A stretch of DNA of 64,000 nucleotides from Tenacibaculum aquimarinum. GTDB lineage: Bacteria; Bacteroidota; Bacteroidia; Flavobacteriales; Flavobacteriaceae. The stretch is taken from positions 62,001-126,000 of the forward strand of contig NZ_JAKGSC010000002.1 in assembly GCF_022478115.1 (NCBI RefSeq). Reading direction: 5' to 3'. The translations under genes were made by a program, and so were the position numbers. The notes below the pieces were generated by a model, which did not search any database, was not told the origin of the DNA, and worked only from the letters and a program-made list of their open reading frames with translations. Positions 27,054-37,367 of the stretch are shown here, piece after piece (position 1 is the stretch's first letter; the number at the start of each line of letters is the position of its first letter).

Positions 27054-28994
27054 ATGAAGCCTATCAGAAACATTTTTTTAGTAGTAATTATCATAGCTTT
27101 ATTTTCGTGTAACAATGCAGAAAGTAAAAAAAATGTTTCTGTGGTTTCAATTTCTAATACAAGTTTAGATAGAGTAGAACCAACCAATTGGTGGGTAAAT
27201 TTTAAAGATACTTCACTTCAATTATTAGTTAAAGAAAACAATATTGGCAACTCTAAACCATCAATTTCTTATGCAGGAGTTTCTATTGTAAAAGTAAACA
27301 CTGCAAGAAGTAAAAACTACTTATTTATCGATTTAAATATTGATAAAACTACAAAACCAGGAAAATTTGACATCACTTTTAATTTTGATGATGGAACAAA
27401 AAAAACACATACGTACGAACTTAAATCTAGAGAAAAACAAGCAGATAATTATGTAGGTTTTAACAGTACAGATGCCATTTATTTAATTACACCAGATAGA
27501 TTTTCGAATGCTGATGAAAATAATGACATCAACAAAAAATTAAAGGAAACCACCATAGATAGAAAAGATGGCTACAAACGTCATGGAGGCGATTTACAAG
27601 GAATTATTAATCATATAGATTATATTTCAGATTTAGGATTTACAACAGTTTGGCCAACGCCAATATTAACAAATAACATGTATAATGGTTCTTATCATGG
27701 TTATGCTATTACAGATTATTATCAAGTAGATCCTCGTTTTGGAACAATGACTGATTATAAAAATTTAGCAGATAAATTGCATCAAAAAGGAATGAAATTA
27801 ATCATGGATCAAGTTGCAAATCATTGTGGTTTAGAACATTGGTGGATGAAAGATTTACCTTTTAAAGATTGGGTAAATCATCAAAAAAATTACGAAGAAA
27901 ATATTGATAATTGGAACTATAAAACCAATATTAATTCTAATCATAGAAGAACTACAAATCAAGATTTATACGCTTCAGAAGTTGATAGAAAAGGAAATAA
28001 TGAAGGTTGGTTTGTTTCAAGTATGCCAGATTTAAATCAACGTAATCCATTTATGGCAAAATACATTATTCAGAATAGTATTTGGTGGATAGAAACTTTA
28101 GGTTTAAGTGGAATTAGACAAGATACATATCCTTATCCAGATAAAGATTTTATGGCAAATTGGGCAGGTTCTATTATGAATGAATATCCTAATTTTTCTA
28201 TTGTTGGCGAAGAATGGAGTTACAATCCGTTATTAGTTGGTTATTGGCAAAAAGGCGCCAAAAATAAAGATGGTTATGCCTCTAACTTAAAATCGACAAT
28301 GGATTTTCCGATGCAAAAAGCCATTATAGAAGGTATTAATGAAGAAGAATCTTGGGACAAAGGTTTGGTAAAATTATACGAAGGTTTGGCAAATGATTTT
28401 CATTACGCAACACCAAAAGACATTATGGTTTTTTTAGATAATCATGATGAAAATAGAATGTTTACTGCACTAAATGAAGATGTTACAAAAGCAAAAATGG
28501 CATTAAGTTATCTGTTAATGTTACCAAGGATTCCTCAAATTTATTACGGAACAGAAATTTTAATGGATGATACAGCAAATCCTGGAGATCATGGTTTAAT
28601 TAGAACCGATTTTCCTGGCGGTTTTAAAGATGATAAAATAAATGCATTTACCCAAAAAGGTTTATCTGATAATCAAAAATCAATGCAAAACTTTATAAGT
28701 AAAGTTTTAAATTATCGTAAAAATAGTGATGCTATTCATGATGGAAAAACGATTCATTTTGCACCATTTATGGGTACTTATTTTTTATTTAGAAGTGTAG
28801 AAGATGAAACTGTTGTGCATATAATTAATAAAAATGACAAACCAATTACTATCGATTTAAAACGATATAAAGAAGTTGGTTTAAAAGCTAAAAAGCTTAA
28901 GAACATTATTACTGACCAAGACTTTATTTGGGAAGATAAAATCAACTTAAAAGAAAAAGGTAGTATTATTTTAACTACAAAAAGTATTTTTTAA
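27054..28994 (+). CDS. GH13 neopullulanase/cyclomaltodextrinase-like lipoprotein (SusA-type)
   Basis: A 646-residue lipoprotein (lipobox IALFSCNN). An N-terminal E-set domain (about 40-130, as in cyclomaltodextrinase N domains) precedes the GH13 barrel, with MDQVANHCG, nucleophile Asp in GIRQDTYPY, Glu in IVGEEWSY and Asp in DNHDENRMF. A short C-terminal beta domain closes it. SusA-type enzymes trim imported malto-oligosaccharides, and this one is probably periplasmic. It starts 12 bases after the GH65 gene and ends 3 bases before the esterase-GH31 gene. Confidence 0.9.
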   Translation: MKPIRNIFLVVIIIALFSCNNAESKKNVSVVSISNTSLDRVEPTNWWVNFKDTSLQLLVKENNIGNSKPSISYAGVSIVKVNTARSKNYLFIDLNIDKTTKPGKFDITFNFDDGTKKTHTYELKSREKQADNYVGFNSTDAIYLITPDRFSNADENNDINKKLKETTIDRKDGYKRHGGDLQGIINHIDYISDLGFTTVWPTPILTNNMYNGSYHGYAITDYYQVDPRFGTMTDYKNLADKLHQKGMKLIMDQVANHCGLEHWWMKDLPFKDWVNHQKNYEENIDNWNYKTNINSNHRRTTNQDLYASEVDRKGNNEGWFVSSMPDLNQRNPFMAKYIIQNSIWWIETLGLSGIRQDTYPYPDKDFMANWAGSIMNEYPNFSIVGEEWSYNPLLVGYWQKGAKNKDGYASNLKSTMDFPMQKAIIEGINEEESWDKGLVKLYEGLANDFHYATPKDIMVFLDNHDENRMFTALNEDVTKAKMALSYLLMLPRIPQIYYGTEILMDDTANPGDHGLIRTDFPGGFKDDKINAFTQKGLSDNQKSMQNFISKVLNYRKNSDAIHDGKTIHFAPFMGTYFLFRSVEDETVVHIINKNDKPITIDLKRYKEVGLKAKKLKNIITDQDFIWEDKINLKEKGSIILTTKSIF

Positions 28995-28997
28995 AAA

Positions 28998-31900
28998 ATG
29001 AAAAACATTTTACACGTTTTAATATTATTTATTGGGTTTAGTTCTTATGCTCAAGTAACTATTGTCGTAGAAGATTATCCTAAAGAATCCTCTAAAAAAT
29101 CACCAATTTTTATTTCTGGAGATTTTGAAGGTTGGTCTGGAGGAAAAAAGGAATATCAATTACAAAAAACAGGAAATACATACAGTATTACGCTACCAAA
29201 AACTTCAGAAAATATCAATTTTAAGTTTACACAAGGTTCTTGGGCTTCTGTAGAAAGTGATAAAAAAGGATTGAGTTTAGGCAATAGAACGTATACTTTT
29301 AAGAAAGAAAAAGATACTTTAAAAGTTACAATTGCAAATTGGTCTCATTTATTTAAAAAAGTAAAAAACGCATCTACAGCAAGTAAAAATGTTAGCATTT
29401 TAAAATCAGATTTTGTTATTCCTCAATTAAATACGAAACGTAGAGTTTGGTTGTATTTACCAACAGATTATGCAGTATCAAAAGAAAAATATGCAGTGGT
29501 TTATATGCACGATGGCCAAAATTTATTTGATAAAAGTACTTCTGGTTATGGAGAATGGAAAGTAGACGAAACGTTAGATAAATTATATAGAGAAAAAGGC
29601 TTAAAACTGATTGTAGTTGGTGTAGATCATGGAGGTTCTGAACGTTTAAATGAATACTCGCCATATAAAAATGAAAAATATGGTGGAGGTAAAGGAGATG
29701 CTTATTTAGATTTTGTCGTAAATACCTTAAAACCATATATAGATTCTAATTATAGAACTTTATCAGATAAAAAAAACACAGGAATTATGGGTAGCTCAAT
29801 GGGAGGATTAATTTCTCATTATGCAGCTTTAAAATATCCAAAAGTTTTTGGTAAAGTTGGTGTGTATTCTCCTGCTTTTTGGTTCTCACCAGAAATAAAT
29901 AAATATTCTATTGAAAATGGGAATCTAAAAGATACTAAAATGTATTTTTTAGCAGGCGGAAAAGAAGGAACTAATGTTGCTTATAATGAAATTAGTAAAA
30001 CTGTTACAGATATGAACTCTGTAATTGCTATTTTAAAAAAGAATGGTTTTTCAAATGAAAATATTAAATCTAAAGTAGTTGCAGAAGCCAAGCATAACGA
30101 AAAACTTTGGAGTACAAATTTTGAAGAAACCATTTTATGGTTGTTTAAAGACATTATTAAAGAAAGGTCTTTTGTAGATGTAAAGTTTACAGAAAATCAA
30201 TTAGAAATTAAAGTTTCTGATGGAGCTTATAAATTGCATTTTTATCAACCAGAAATTATAGAAACTTCATTTATTCCAAAAGGAGAGGTTTTAAAAAAGG
30301 ATTCTCATGCAGTTGTTTTAAATACTGTTTTTAATGAGGTTAAGTTTAAAGAAAATTCAAATAATTTAGTTTTTTCATCAGCAGGAATTACAGTAAAAAT
30401 AAATAAACAACCTTTTAAAATCACCTATTTTTATAAGGATAAAGAAATAATTTCAGAAAAAAGAGGGTATTATAAATCGATGCATGAGCCATTAGATTTG
30501 GTTAAAAACAATATTATAGCTGATAAAACAGAGAAAATTCAATTTAATTTATCAAAAGGCGAAGTACTTTTTGGAGCAGGATCTAGAGCTTTAGGAATGA
30601 ATAGAAGAGGTTATAGATTGCCACTTTATAACAGAGCACATTACGGTTATGAAGCGCATTCTGAATTGATGAATTTTACGTTACCAATTGTAATTTCATC
30701 AAAAAAATACATGCTTCATTTTGATAATGCTCCTATTGGATATTTAGATTTAGATAGCAATAAAGAAAATTCTTTAACCTATGAAACTATTTCTGGCCAC
30801 AAAACATACCAAGTAATTGCCGGTAATTCTTGGCAAAATTTAATTGAAAATTATACCAACTTAACAGGGAAACAACCTTTGCCTGCAAGATGGGCTTTTG
30901 GTAATTTTTCAAGTAGATTTGGCTATCATTCTCAACAAGAAACAGAAGTTACAATAGACAAGTTTAAAGAGGAAAAAATTCCTGTAGATGCAGTAATTTT
31001 AGACTTGTATTGGTTTGGTAAAACGCTAAAAGGAACTATGGGTAATTTAGAGGTTTACAAGGATTCTTTTCCAGATATGAAAGGCATGATTTCTCGTTTA
31101 AAAAACAAAGGAGTTAAAACCGTTTTAATTACCGAACCTTTTATTTTATCGAATTCTAAAAAATGGAATGAAGCTGTTGAGAAAGATGTTTTGGCTAAAG
31201 ATTCTATTGGAAATCCTGCTAAATACGATTTCTATTTTGGTAATACAGGTATTGTAGATATTTACAAAAAAGAAGGGAAAAAATGGTTTTGGAATATTTA
31301 TAAAGATATTTTAAATCTTGGTGCAAAAGGACTTTGGGGAGATTTAGGAGAACCAGAAGTACACCCAAATTGGGTGCAACATGCAACAGGTTCTGCAGAT
31401 GAAATTCATAATATTTATGGGCACGATTGGGCACGTTTAATTTTTGAAGGTTACAAAGAAGAATACCCAAATGAAAGGCCTTTTATTTTGATGAGAGCAG
31501 GAGCAGCAGGCTCGCAACGTTTTGGAATGATTCCTTGGTCTGGAGATGTAAACAGAACTTGGGGAGGTTTGCAAAGTCAACCAGAAATTGCTTTACAAAT
31601 GGGAATGCAAGGTTTGGGTTATATGCATTCTGATTTAGGTGGTTTTGCAGGTAATAATTTAGATGATAATTTATACAATCGTTGGTTACAATATGGTGTT
31701 TTTCAACCAATATTTAGACCTCATGCACAAGAAGAAGTGCCAAGTGAACCTGTTTTTAGAAGTGAAAAAGCGAAGCAATTAGCAAAAGAATCTATAGCGT
31801 TGCGTTATAAAATGTTGCCTTATAATTACAATTTAGCTTTCGAAAATAATCAAAAAGGAACACCATTAATGCGTCCTATTTTCTATGAGGAAGATGATGT

Positions 31901-32516
31901 AAAATTGATGACAAATTCAACTACCTATTTATGGGGAAAAGATTTTTTAATCACGCCAATTTTAAAAGATTCTGTAAAAACTAAAGAAATTTATTTTCCA
32001 AAAACTGCAAATTGGGTAAATTTTTATACGGACGAAAAAATTAAAGGAGGAACTACTAAAAATGTATCTGTTAAAGAAAATTCAATTCCGACTTATGTAA
32101 GAAATGGAACTTTTATTTTAATGACTAATGTTGAGCAAACTACGGACAATTACAAAGCAGATAAACTCGAATTACATTATTATTTTGATACTTCAAAAAA
32201 AGTAACTAAAAGAACGTTTTATAATGATGATGGATTGACTGCACATGCCTTTGAAAAAGGAAAGTATGAAGTGTTAGAATTTGTAGCAGAAATAACTAAA
32301 AAGTATTTAGAAATTGATTTTGAGGCTAAATTTGGAAGTGATTGGAAATCATCAGAAAAAGAAATTAGTTTAATTATCCACAATCTAAATGCAATTCCTA
32401 AAAAGATAAAAATTGATGGTAAAAGAAAAAGTGTATCATCAAAAAATAATAGCATAGAGATTCCTTTAAAATGGAATCCAAAAAAAGAATTAAACGTAAA
32501 AATCACCTTAAATTAA
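28998..32516 (+). CDS. Three-part enzyme: starch-binding-like E-set, esterase D-like domain, GH31 alpha-glucosidase
   Basis: A 1172-residue exported protein (signal peptide ending SSYAQ). Residues about 20-120 form a CBM20/48-like beta domain (SGDFEGWSGGKKEYQL). Residues about 125-390 form an alpha/beta-hydrolase of the esterase D/Fes type, with MHDGQNLFD and the nucleophile elbow GSSMGG (S267). From about 400 a GH31 alpha-glucosidase follows: N-terminal beta domain, barrel with VDAVILDLYWFG, nucleophile D782 in WGDLGEPE and acid/base D850 in WSGDVNRTW, then C-terminal beta domains. The GH31 part should release glucose from alpha-glucans. The esterase substrate is unknown; candidates are acyl groups on glucan or glucan-binding without catalysis. 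Both catalytic centres look intact. Confidence 0.88.
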   Translation: MKNILHVLILFIGFSSYAQVTIVVEDYPKESSKKSPIFISGDFEGWSGGKKEYQLQKTGNTYSITLPKTSENINFKFTQGSWASVESDKKGLSLGNRTYTFKKEKDTLKVTIANWSHLFKKVKNASTASKNVSILKSDFVIPQLNTKRRVWLYLPTDYAVSKEKYAVVYMHDGQNLFDKSTSGYGEWKVDETLDKLYREKGLKLIVVGVDHGGSERLNEYSPYKNEKYGGGKGDAYLDFVVNTLKPYIDSNYRTLSDKKNTGIMGSSMGGLISHYAALKYPKVFGKVGVYSPAFWFSPEINKYSIENGNLKDTKMYFLAGGKEGTNVAYNEISKTVTDMNSVIAILKKNGFSNENIKSKVVAEAKHNEKLWSTNFEETILWLFKDIIKERSFVDVKFTENQLEIKVSDGAYKLHFYQPEIIETSFIPKGEVLKKDSHAVVLNTVFNEVKFKENSNNLVFSSAGITVKINKQPFKITYFYKDKEIISEKRGYYKSMHEPLDLVKNNIIADKTEKIQFNLSKGEVLFGAGSRALGMNRRGYRLPLYNRAHYGYEAHSELMNFTLPIVISSKKYMLHFDNAPIGYLDLDSNKENSLTYETISGHKTYQVIAGNSWQNLIENYTNLTGKQPLPARWAFGNFSSRFGYHSQQETEVTIDKFKEEKIPVDAVILDLYWFGKTLKGTMGNLEVYKDSFPDMKGMISRLKNKGVKTVLITEPFILSNSKKWNEAVEKDVLAKDSIGNPAKYDFYFGNTGIVDIYKKEGKKWFWNIYKDILNLGAKGLWGDLGEPEVHPNWVQHATGSADEIHNIYGHDWARLIFEGYKEEYPNERPFILMRAGAAGSQRFGMIPWSGDVNRTWGGLQSQPEIALQMGMQGLGYMHSDLGGFAGNNLDDNLYNRWLQYGVFQPIFRPHAQEEVPSEPVFRSEKAKQLAKESIALRYKMLPYNYNLAFENNQKGTPLMRPIFYEEDDVKLMTNSTTYLWGKDFLITPILKDSVKTKEIYFPKTANWVNFYTDEKIKGGTTKNVSVKENSIPTYVRNGTFILMTNVEQTTDNYKADKLELHYYFDTSKKVTKRTFYNDDGLTAHAFEKGKYEVLEFVAEITKKYLEIDFEAKFGSDWKSSEKEISLIIHNLNAIPKKIKIDGKRKSVSSKNNSIEIPLKWNPKKELNVKITLN

Positions 32517-32526
32517 AATATCGATT

Positions 32527-34401
32527 ATGAAAAAAATATTTAGCATTTTAGCTGTTTTAATTTTATCAATAGTAGTTGGTTGTTCAACAAAAAAAGGAAC
32601 AGAAAAGGAAATGAAGCGTATAAGTGACAAGAAAAAAACTGTAGTTTATCAAGTATTTACACGTTTGTTTGGTAATACTAATACCACAAATAAACCTTGG
32701 GGAACTATTGAAGAAAATGGTGTTGGTAAGTTTAATGACTTTACAGACAAAGCATTAACCGAAATTAAAGATTTAGGAGTTACACATATTTGGTATACAG
32801 GAGTTCCACATCATGATGTAATTCGTGATTATACAGAATTTGGCATTTCTAATGACGATCCAGATGTTGTAAAAGGTAGAGCAGGTTCTCCTTATGCAGT
32901 AAAAGATTACTACAATGTAAATCCTGATTTAGCTGTAAATGTTGCAAACAGATTAGAAGAATTTGAGTCTTTAATAGAACGTTCACATAATAATGGTTTA
33001 AAAGTAATTATTGATATTGTACCCAATCATGTTGCTAGAAATTATCAAAGTCTATCAAACCCAAAAGGCACAAAAGATTTTGGTGCAGATGATAACACTA
33101 CAGTTGTTTACGATGTAAATAATAACTTTTATTACAGTCCAGAAAATGCATTTGAAGTACCAGATTTTTTAAATGATTACAAACCTTTAGGAGGAGAAAA
33201 AAATGCTTTATCTGATCAAAAATTTGATGAGAATCCTGCAAAATGGACAGGAAATGGTTCTCGTTCTCCAAAACCAAGTTTTTATGATTGGTATGAAACT
33301 GTTAAAGTAAATTATGGAATATCACCAGAAGGGAAAAAAGATTTTGAGGAATTGCCAGCAGGATTAGAAAACGAAGATTATAAAAAACACTTCGAGTTTT
33401 GGCAAGGTAAAAAAGTGCCAAATTCTTGGGTAAAATTTAGAGATATTGCCCTTTATTGGATTGAAAAAAACGTAGATGGTTTTAGATATGATATGGGAGA
33501 AATGGTGCCTGTAGAATTCTGGAGTTACATGAATTCTGCTATTAAGATGAAAAATCCGAATGCTTTTTTGTTGGCAGAAGTCTACAATCCAAAAATGTAT
33601 AGAGACTATATTAAAAAAGGGAAAATGGATTATTTGTATGACAAAGTTGCGTTATACGATACCATAAAACATGTAATGCAAGGTCATGGATTAACAGATA
33701 ATATTCCTCCAATTCAAGAAGATTTAAAAGATATAGAACATAATATGCTGCACTTTTTAGAGAATCATGATGAGCAAAGAATTGCAAGTCCAGAATTTGC
33801 AGGAAATGCTTTAAAAGGAAAACCAGCAATGGTTGTTTCTACCACAATTTCTACAGCGCCAACAATGGTTTATTTTGGACAAGAATTTGGTGAAGATGGT
33901 TCTGAAAACGCAGGTTTTGGAACTCCAAGTAGAACTTCAATTTTCGATTATGTTGGAGTACCATCATTACAACGTTGGGTAAATGATAAGAATTTTGATG
34001 GAGGACAATCTACCAAAGAAGAAACCGCTTTAAGAGATTTTTACAAACGACTATTAAACTTCACCATTAAAAGTGATGCTTTAATGGGAGAATATGAAGA
34101 TATTCATCAATATAACAGACAAAATACAGCAAATTATACAACTAAATTTTTGTCTTTTGTTCGTTATTCAGAAAATGAAAAATTAATAATTATTTCTAAT
34201 TTTGATGCAGAAAAGAAAGGTGAGTTTCAATTACAAATTCCATCAGAAATTATAAATAAATGGAAATTAAAAGACGGAACATATCAACTTAAAGATAAAT
34301 TATATAATTTTAAAACTTTCAATTTAGAGGTTGGTAATTCTGTTGGAATTTTAAATGTAATTATAAACCCTTTAGAATCTTTTATTCTTCAACTTCAATA
34401 A
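32527..34401 (+). CDS. GH13 alpha-amylase-family lipoprotein
   Basis: A 624-residue lipoprotein (lipobox VVGCSTK). The GH13 barrel starts near residue 40 (VVYQVFTRLFG) and shows VIIDIVPNHVAR, nucleophile Asp in GFRYDMGEM, Glu in FLLAEVYNP and Asp in LENHDEQR, followed by a C-terminal beta domain. An unusually long loop is present between strands 3 and 4 (about residues 180-290). The position inside the plus-strand alpha-glucan operon, 10 bases after the GH31 gene, suggests periplasmic or surface processing of malto-oligosaccharides. The exact subfamily and specificity cannot be told. Confidence 0.88.
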   Translation: MKKIFSILAVLILSIVVGCSTKKGTEKEMKRISDKKKTVVYQVFTRLFGNTNTTNKPWGTIEENGVGKFNDFTDKALTEIKDLGVTHIWYTGVPHHDVIRDYTEFGISNDDPDVVKGRAGSPYAVKDYYNVNPDLAVNVANRLEEFESLIERSHNNGLKVIIDIVPNHVARNYQSLSNPKGTKDFGADDNTTVVYDVNNNFYYSPENAFEVPDFLNDYKPLGGEKNALSDQKFDENPAKWTGNGSRSPKPSFYDWYETVKVNYGISPEGKKDFEELPAGLENEDYKKHFEFWQGKKVPNSWVKFRDIALYWIEKNVDGFRYDMGEMVPVEFWSYMNSAIKMKNPNAFLLAEVYNPKMYRDYIKKGKMDYLYDKVALYDTIKHVMQGHGLTDNIPPIQEDLKDIEHNMLHFLENHDEQRIASPEFAGNALKGKPAMVVSTTISTAPTMVYFGQEFGEDGSENAGFGTPSRTSIFDYVGVPSLQRWVNDKNFDGGQSTKEETALRDFYKRLLNFTIKSDALMGEYEDIHQYNRQNTANYTTKFLSFVRYSENEKLIIISNFDAEKKGEFQLQIPSEIINKWKLKDGTYQLKDKLYNFKTFNLEVGNSVGILNVIINPLESFILQLQ

Positions 34402-34413
34402 TAGCATAACATT

Positions 34414-36054
34414 ATGAAAAATTTACTTGTACTATTTCTTTTAGCAACTATTTTTAGTTGTAAACAACATTCATCAGAAAAAAAAGATTTAAAATCACCT
34501 ATAAATAAAGAATTCGTTTGGGAAGGCGCAAATATTTATTTTTTGTTAACTGATAGGTTTAATAATGGAGATACTTCAAATGATGTAAATTTTGATAGAA
34601 CCAAAGAAACAGGAAAGTTAAGAGGTTTTGAAGGTGGAGATATTAAAGGAATTACTCAAAAAATAAAAGAAGGTTATTTTACAAAACTTGGAATTAATGC
34701 AATCTGGATGACTCCAATTGTAGAGCAAATTCATGGAGGAACCGATGAAGGAACAGGTTTATCTTATGGTTTTCATGGTTATTGGACAAAAGATTGGACA
34801 AAAATTGATCCTAATTACGGAACTAAAGAAGACTTAAAAGAATTGGTTGCTTTGGCGCATAAAAACGGAATTCGTGTTTTGTTAGATGCAGTAATTAATC
34901 ACACAGGTCCAGTAACAGAAAAAGATGCAGTTTGGCCAAGTGATTGGGTTAGAACAGATCCGCAATGTAAATATAGTAACTACGAGAATACAGTTTCTTG
35001 TACGCTAGTTAAGAATTTACCAGATATTAGAACAGAAAGTAATGATGCTGTAGCATTGCCACCACAATTGGTTGCAAAATGGAAAGCAGAAGGGCGTTAT
35101 AAACAAGAAATAAAAGAATTAGATGCATTTTTTGAAAGAACAGGACATCCAAGAGCGCCTCGTTTTTATATTATGAAATGGCTTACAGATTATATTACTG
35201 AATTCGGAATTGATGGTTACAGAGTAGATACAGTTAAGCATACAGAAGAATTTGTTTGGCAAGAATTTAAACAAGAATGTGATGTTGCTTTTGCAAATTA
35301 CAAGAGGAATAATGCTGATAAAGTATTAGATGATAACAATTTTTATTTAGTAGGAGAAGTTTATAATTATGCTATTTCTCATGGAAAATCGTTTGATTTT
35401 GGTGATAGAAAAGTAAATTATTTCGATAAAGCATTTAACAGTTTAATCAATTTTGAATTGAAATGGAATGTAAAACAAATGGCAGAAAAGGATGTGTTTT
35501 ATAAATATGATTCAATTTTAAATAATGAATTAAAAGGATACGGAATTCTAAATTACATGACTTCTCATGATGATGGGCAACCTTTTGATAAAGAAAGAAA
35601 AATGCCATTTAAAACAGCAACTATGTTGTTTTTAACTCCAGGAACTGCACAAGTTTATTATGGAGATGAATCTGCAAGAGATTTAACAATTGAAGAAACT
35701 GTTGGCGATGCTACTTTACGCTCTAACATGAATTGGAGTGAGTTTTCTGAAGAGCAAGATATTCTTATTCATTGGCAAAAATTAGGTCAGTTTAGAGCAA
35801 ATCATATGGCTGTTGGCGCAGGTAAACATATTTTAATTTCTAATGAAAATGGATTGGTTTTTTCTAGGGTTAGAAATGACGATAAAGTAGTAGTTGGGAT
35901 TAACTTACCAAAAGGAAAAAAAGTGATTGATGTCGCTTCGGTTTTTAAAAACGGAGAAAAACTAAATGATTTTTATTCGAAGCAAAAAGTAGAAGTGAAT
36001 AATGGAAAAGTGACAGTAGATTCGGGTTTTGATATAGTTTTGTTAGAAAATTAG
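34414..36054 (+). CDS. GH13 alpha-amylase lipoprotein
   Basis: A 546-residue lipoprotein (lipobox TIFSCKQH). GH13 motifs: IYFLLTDRFNNGD at the first strand, VLLDAVINHTGP, nucleophile Asp in GYRVDTVKHTEE, Glu in FYLVGEVYNY, and the third acid in MTSHDDGQP. It ends the alpha-glucan operon. No terminator hairpin is visible in the 7 bases before the convergent ychJ-like gene, so transcription may run into that gene's antisense strand. Confidence 0.9.
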   Translation: MKNLLVLFLLATIFSCKQHSSEKKDLKSPINKEFVWEGANIYFLLTDRFNNGDTSNDVNFDRTKETGKLRGFEGGDIKGITQKIKEGYFTKLGINAIWMTPIVEQIHGGTDEGTGLSYGFHGYWTKDWTKIDPNYGTKEDLKELVALAHKNGIRVLLDAVINHTGPVTEKDAVWPSDWVRTDPQCKYSNYENTVSCTLVKNLPDIRTESNDAVALPPQLVAKWKAEGRYKQEIKELDAFFERTGHPRAPRFYIMKWLTDYITEFGIDGYRVDTVKHTEEFVWQEFKQECDVAFANYKRNNADKVLDDNNFYLVGEVYNYAISHGKSFDFGDRKVNYFDKAFNSLINFELKWNVKQMAEKDVFYKYDSILNNELKGYGILNYMTSHDDGQPFDKERKMPFKTATMLFLTPGTAQVYYGDESARDLTIEETVGDATLRSNMNWSEFSEEQDILIHWQKLGQFRANHMAVGAGKHILISNENGLVFSRVRNDDKVVVGINLPKGKKVIDVASVFKNGEKLNDFYSKQKVEVNNGKVTVDSGFDIVLLEN

Positions 36055-36067
36055 GGGCATTTTATAT

Positions 36068-36807
<740 letters not shown>

Positions 36808-37040
36808 TTAATCTAATTCCCAATACAATATGTAGCAACCCTTTAATTTAAAGGGTTTGTAGATGGTATAGGTGGAGTAGTGGAGTAGTGTTTTATCTTC
36901 TTTTGGTTGATTTTGTCGAGTAAAAGAAGATGAAACTTAGATTTTATTTTCAATAACTTATTGTTAAAAGTCATTTGATAAGAATTACTTCTTTCTTTGT
37001 AATTTAAAAACATTCATTTCTTAAGTGTTAGTCATTTTGT

Positions 37041-37056
37041 GTTTATTATAATAAAC
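37041..37056. promoter_or_regulatory. HipB operator 1 (perfect palindrome)
   Basis: GTTTATTATAATAAAC is a perfect 16-bp palindrome, 46 bases before the hipB start. It is repeated with small changes 40 bases later. HipB-type antitoxins repress their own operon through such sites. Confidence 0.7.
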
Positions 37057-37073
37057 ATTTATTTAATTTTAGT

Positions 37074-37081
37074 TATATTTG
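37074..37081 (+). promoter_or_regulatory. Putative -7 box (TATATTTG) of hipBA
   Basis: An exact TAnnTTTG match located between the two palindromes, so a repressor bound to both would cover it. It lies 20 bases before the ATG at 37102. Confidence 0.5.
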
Positions 37082-37096
37082 TGTATTATAATAAAC
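37081..37096. promoter_or_regulatory. HipB operator 2
   Basis: GTGTATTATAATAAAC differs from the upstream palindrome at one base. The spacing of 40 bases is close to four helical turns. Confidence 0.65.
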
Positions 37097-37101
37097 AAAA
37101 T

Positions 37102-37365
37102 ATGATTAATTCTATTACTGTTAAGGACGTGAAGCTAAAGCTAGGAGTACTTTGTAAAAGTAAAAGACAAAGTTACGATATGTCTCAAGAAGATCTTGGA
37201 GAAGCCATTGGTTTATCCAGATATACGATTCAAAAATTTGAGAATGGTAAGAACGCAACACTCGATACTGTTTTAAAAATAGCCAATCATTTTGATTTAT
37301 TAAAGCCTCTAAAAAAAGGAATAGATAAAATAATTGAAGATGAAAATAACATTTCATTATACTAA
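37102..37365 (+). CDS. hipB: HipB-like antitoxin, XRE-family HTH
   Basis: From ATG 37102 the protein has 87 residues. A GTG at 37039 would extend it, but that start lies before the likely promoter and the operators, so it is rejected. The HTH (MSQEDLGEAIGLSRYTIQKFENGKN, split over residues about 30-54) is typical of Xre/HipB proteins. It is followed after 2 bases by hipA, the standard order in which the antitoxin neutralises the kinase and represses the operon. Confidence 0.88.
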   Translation: MINSITVKDVKLKLGVLCKSKRQSYDMSQEDLGEAIGLSRYTIQKFENGKNATLDTVLKIANHFDLLKPLKKGIDKIIEDENNISLY

Positions 37366-37367
37366 TT

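Noticed and set aside
29416..29736. Minus-strand open frame of 106 codons inside the esterase-GH31 gene
   Set aside because: Composition rich in L, Y and H, typical of antisense reading of AT-rich coding DNA.
37039..37101. Upstream GTG extension of hipB adding 21 hydrophobic residues
   Set aside because: It begins before the probable promoter and within the operator region; the HTH protein starts naturally at ATG 37102.
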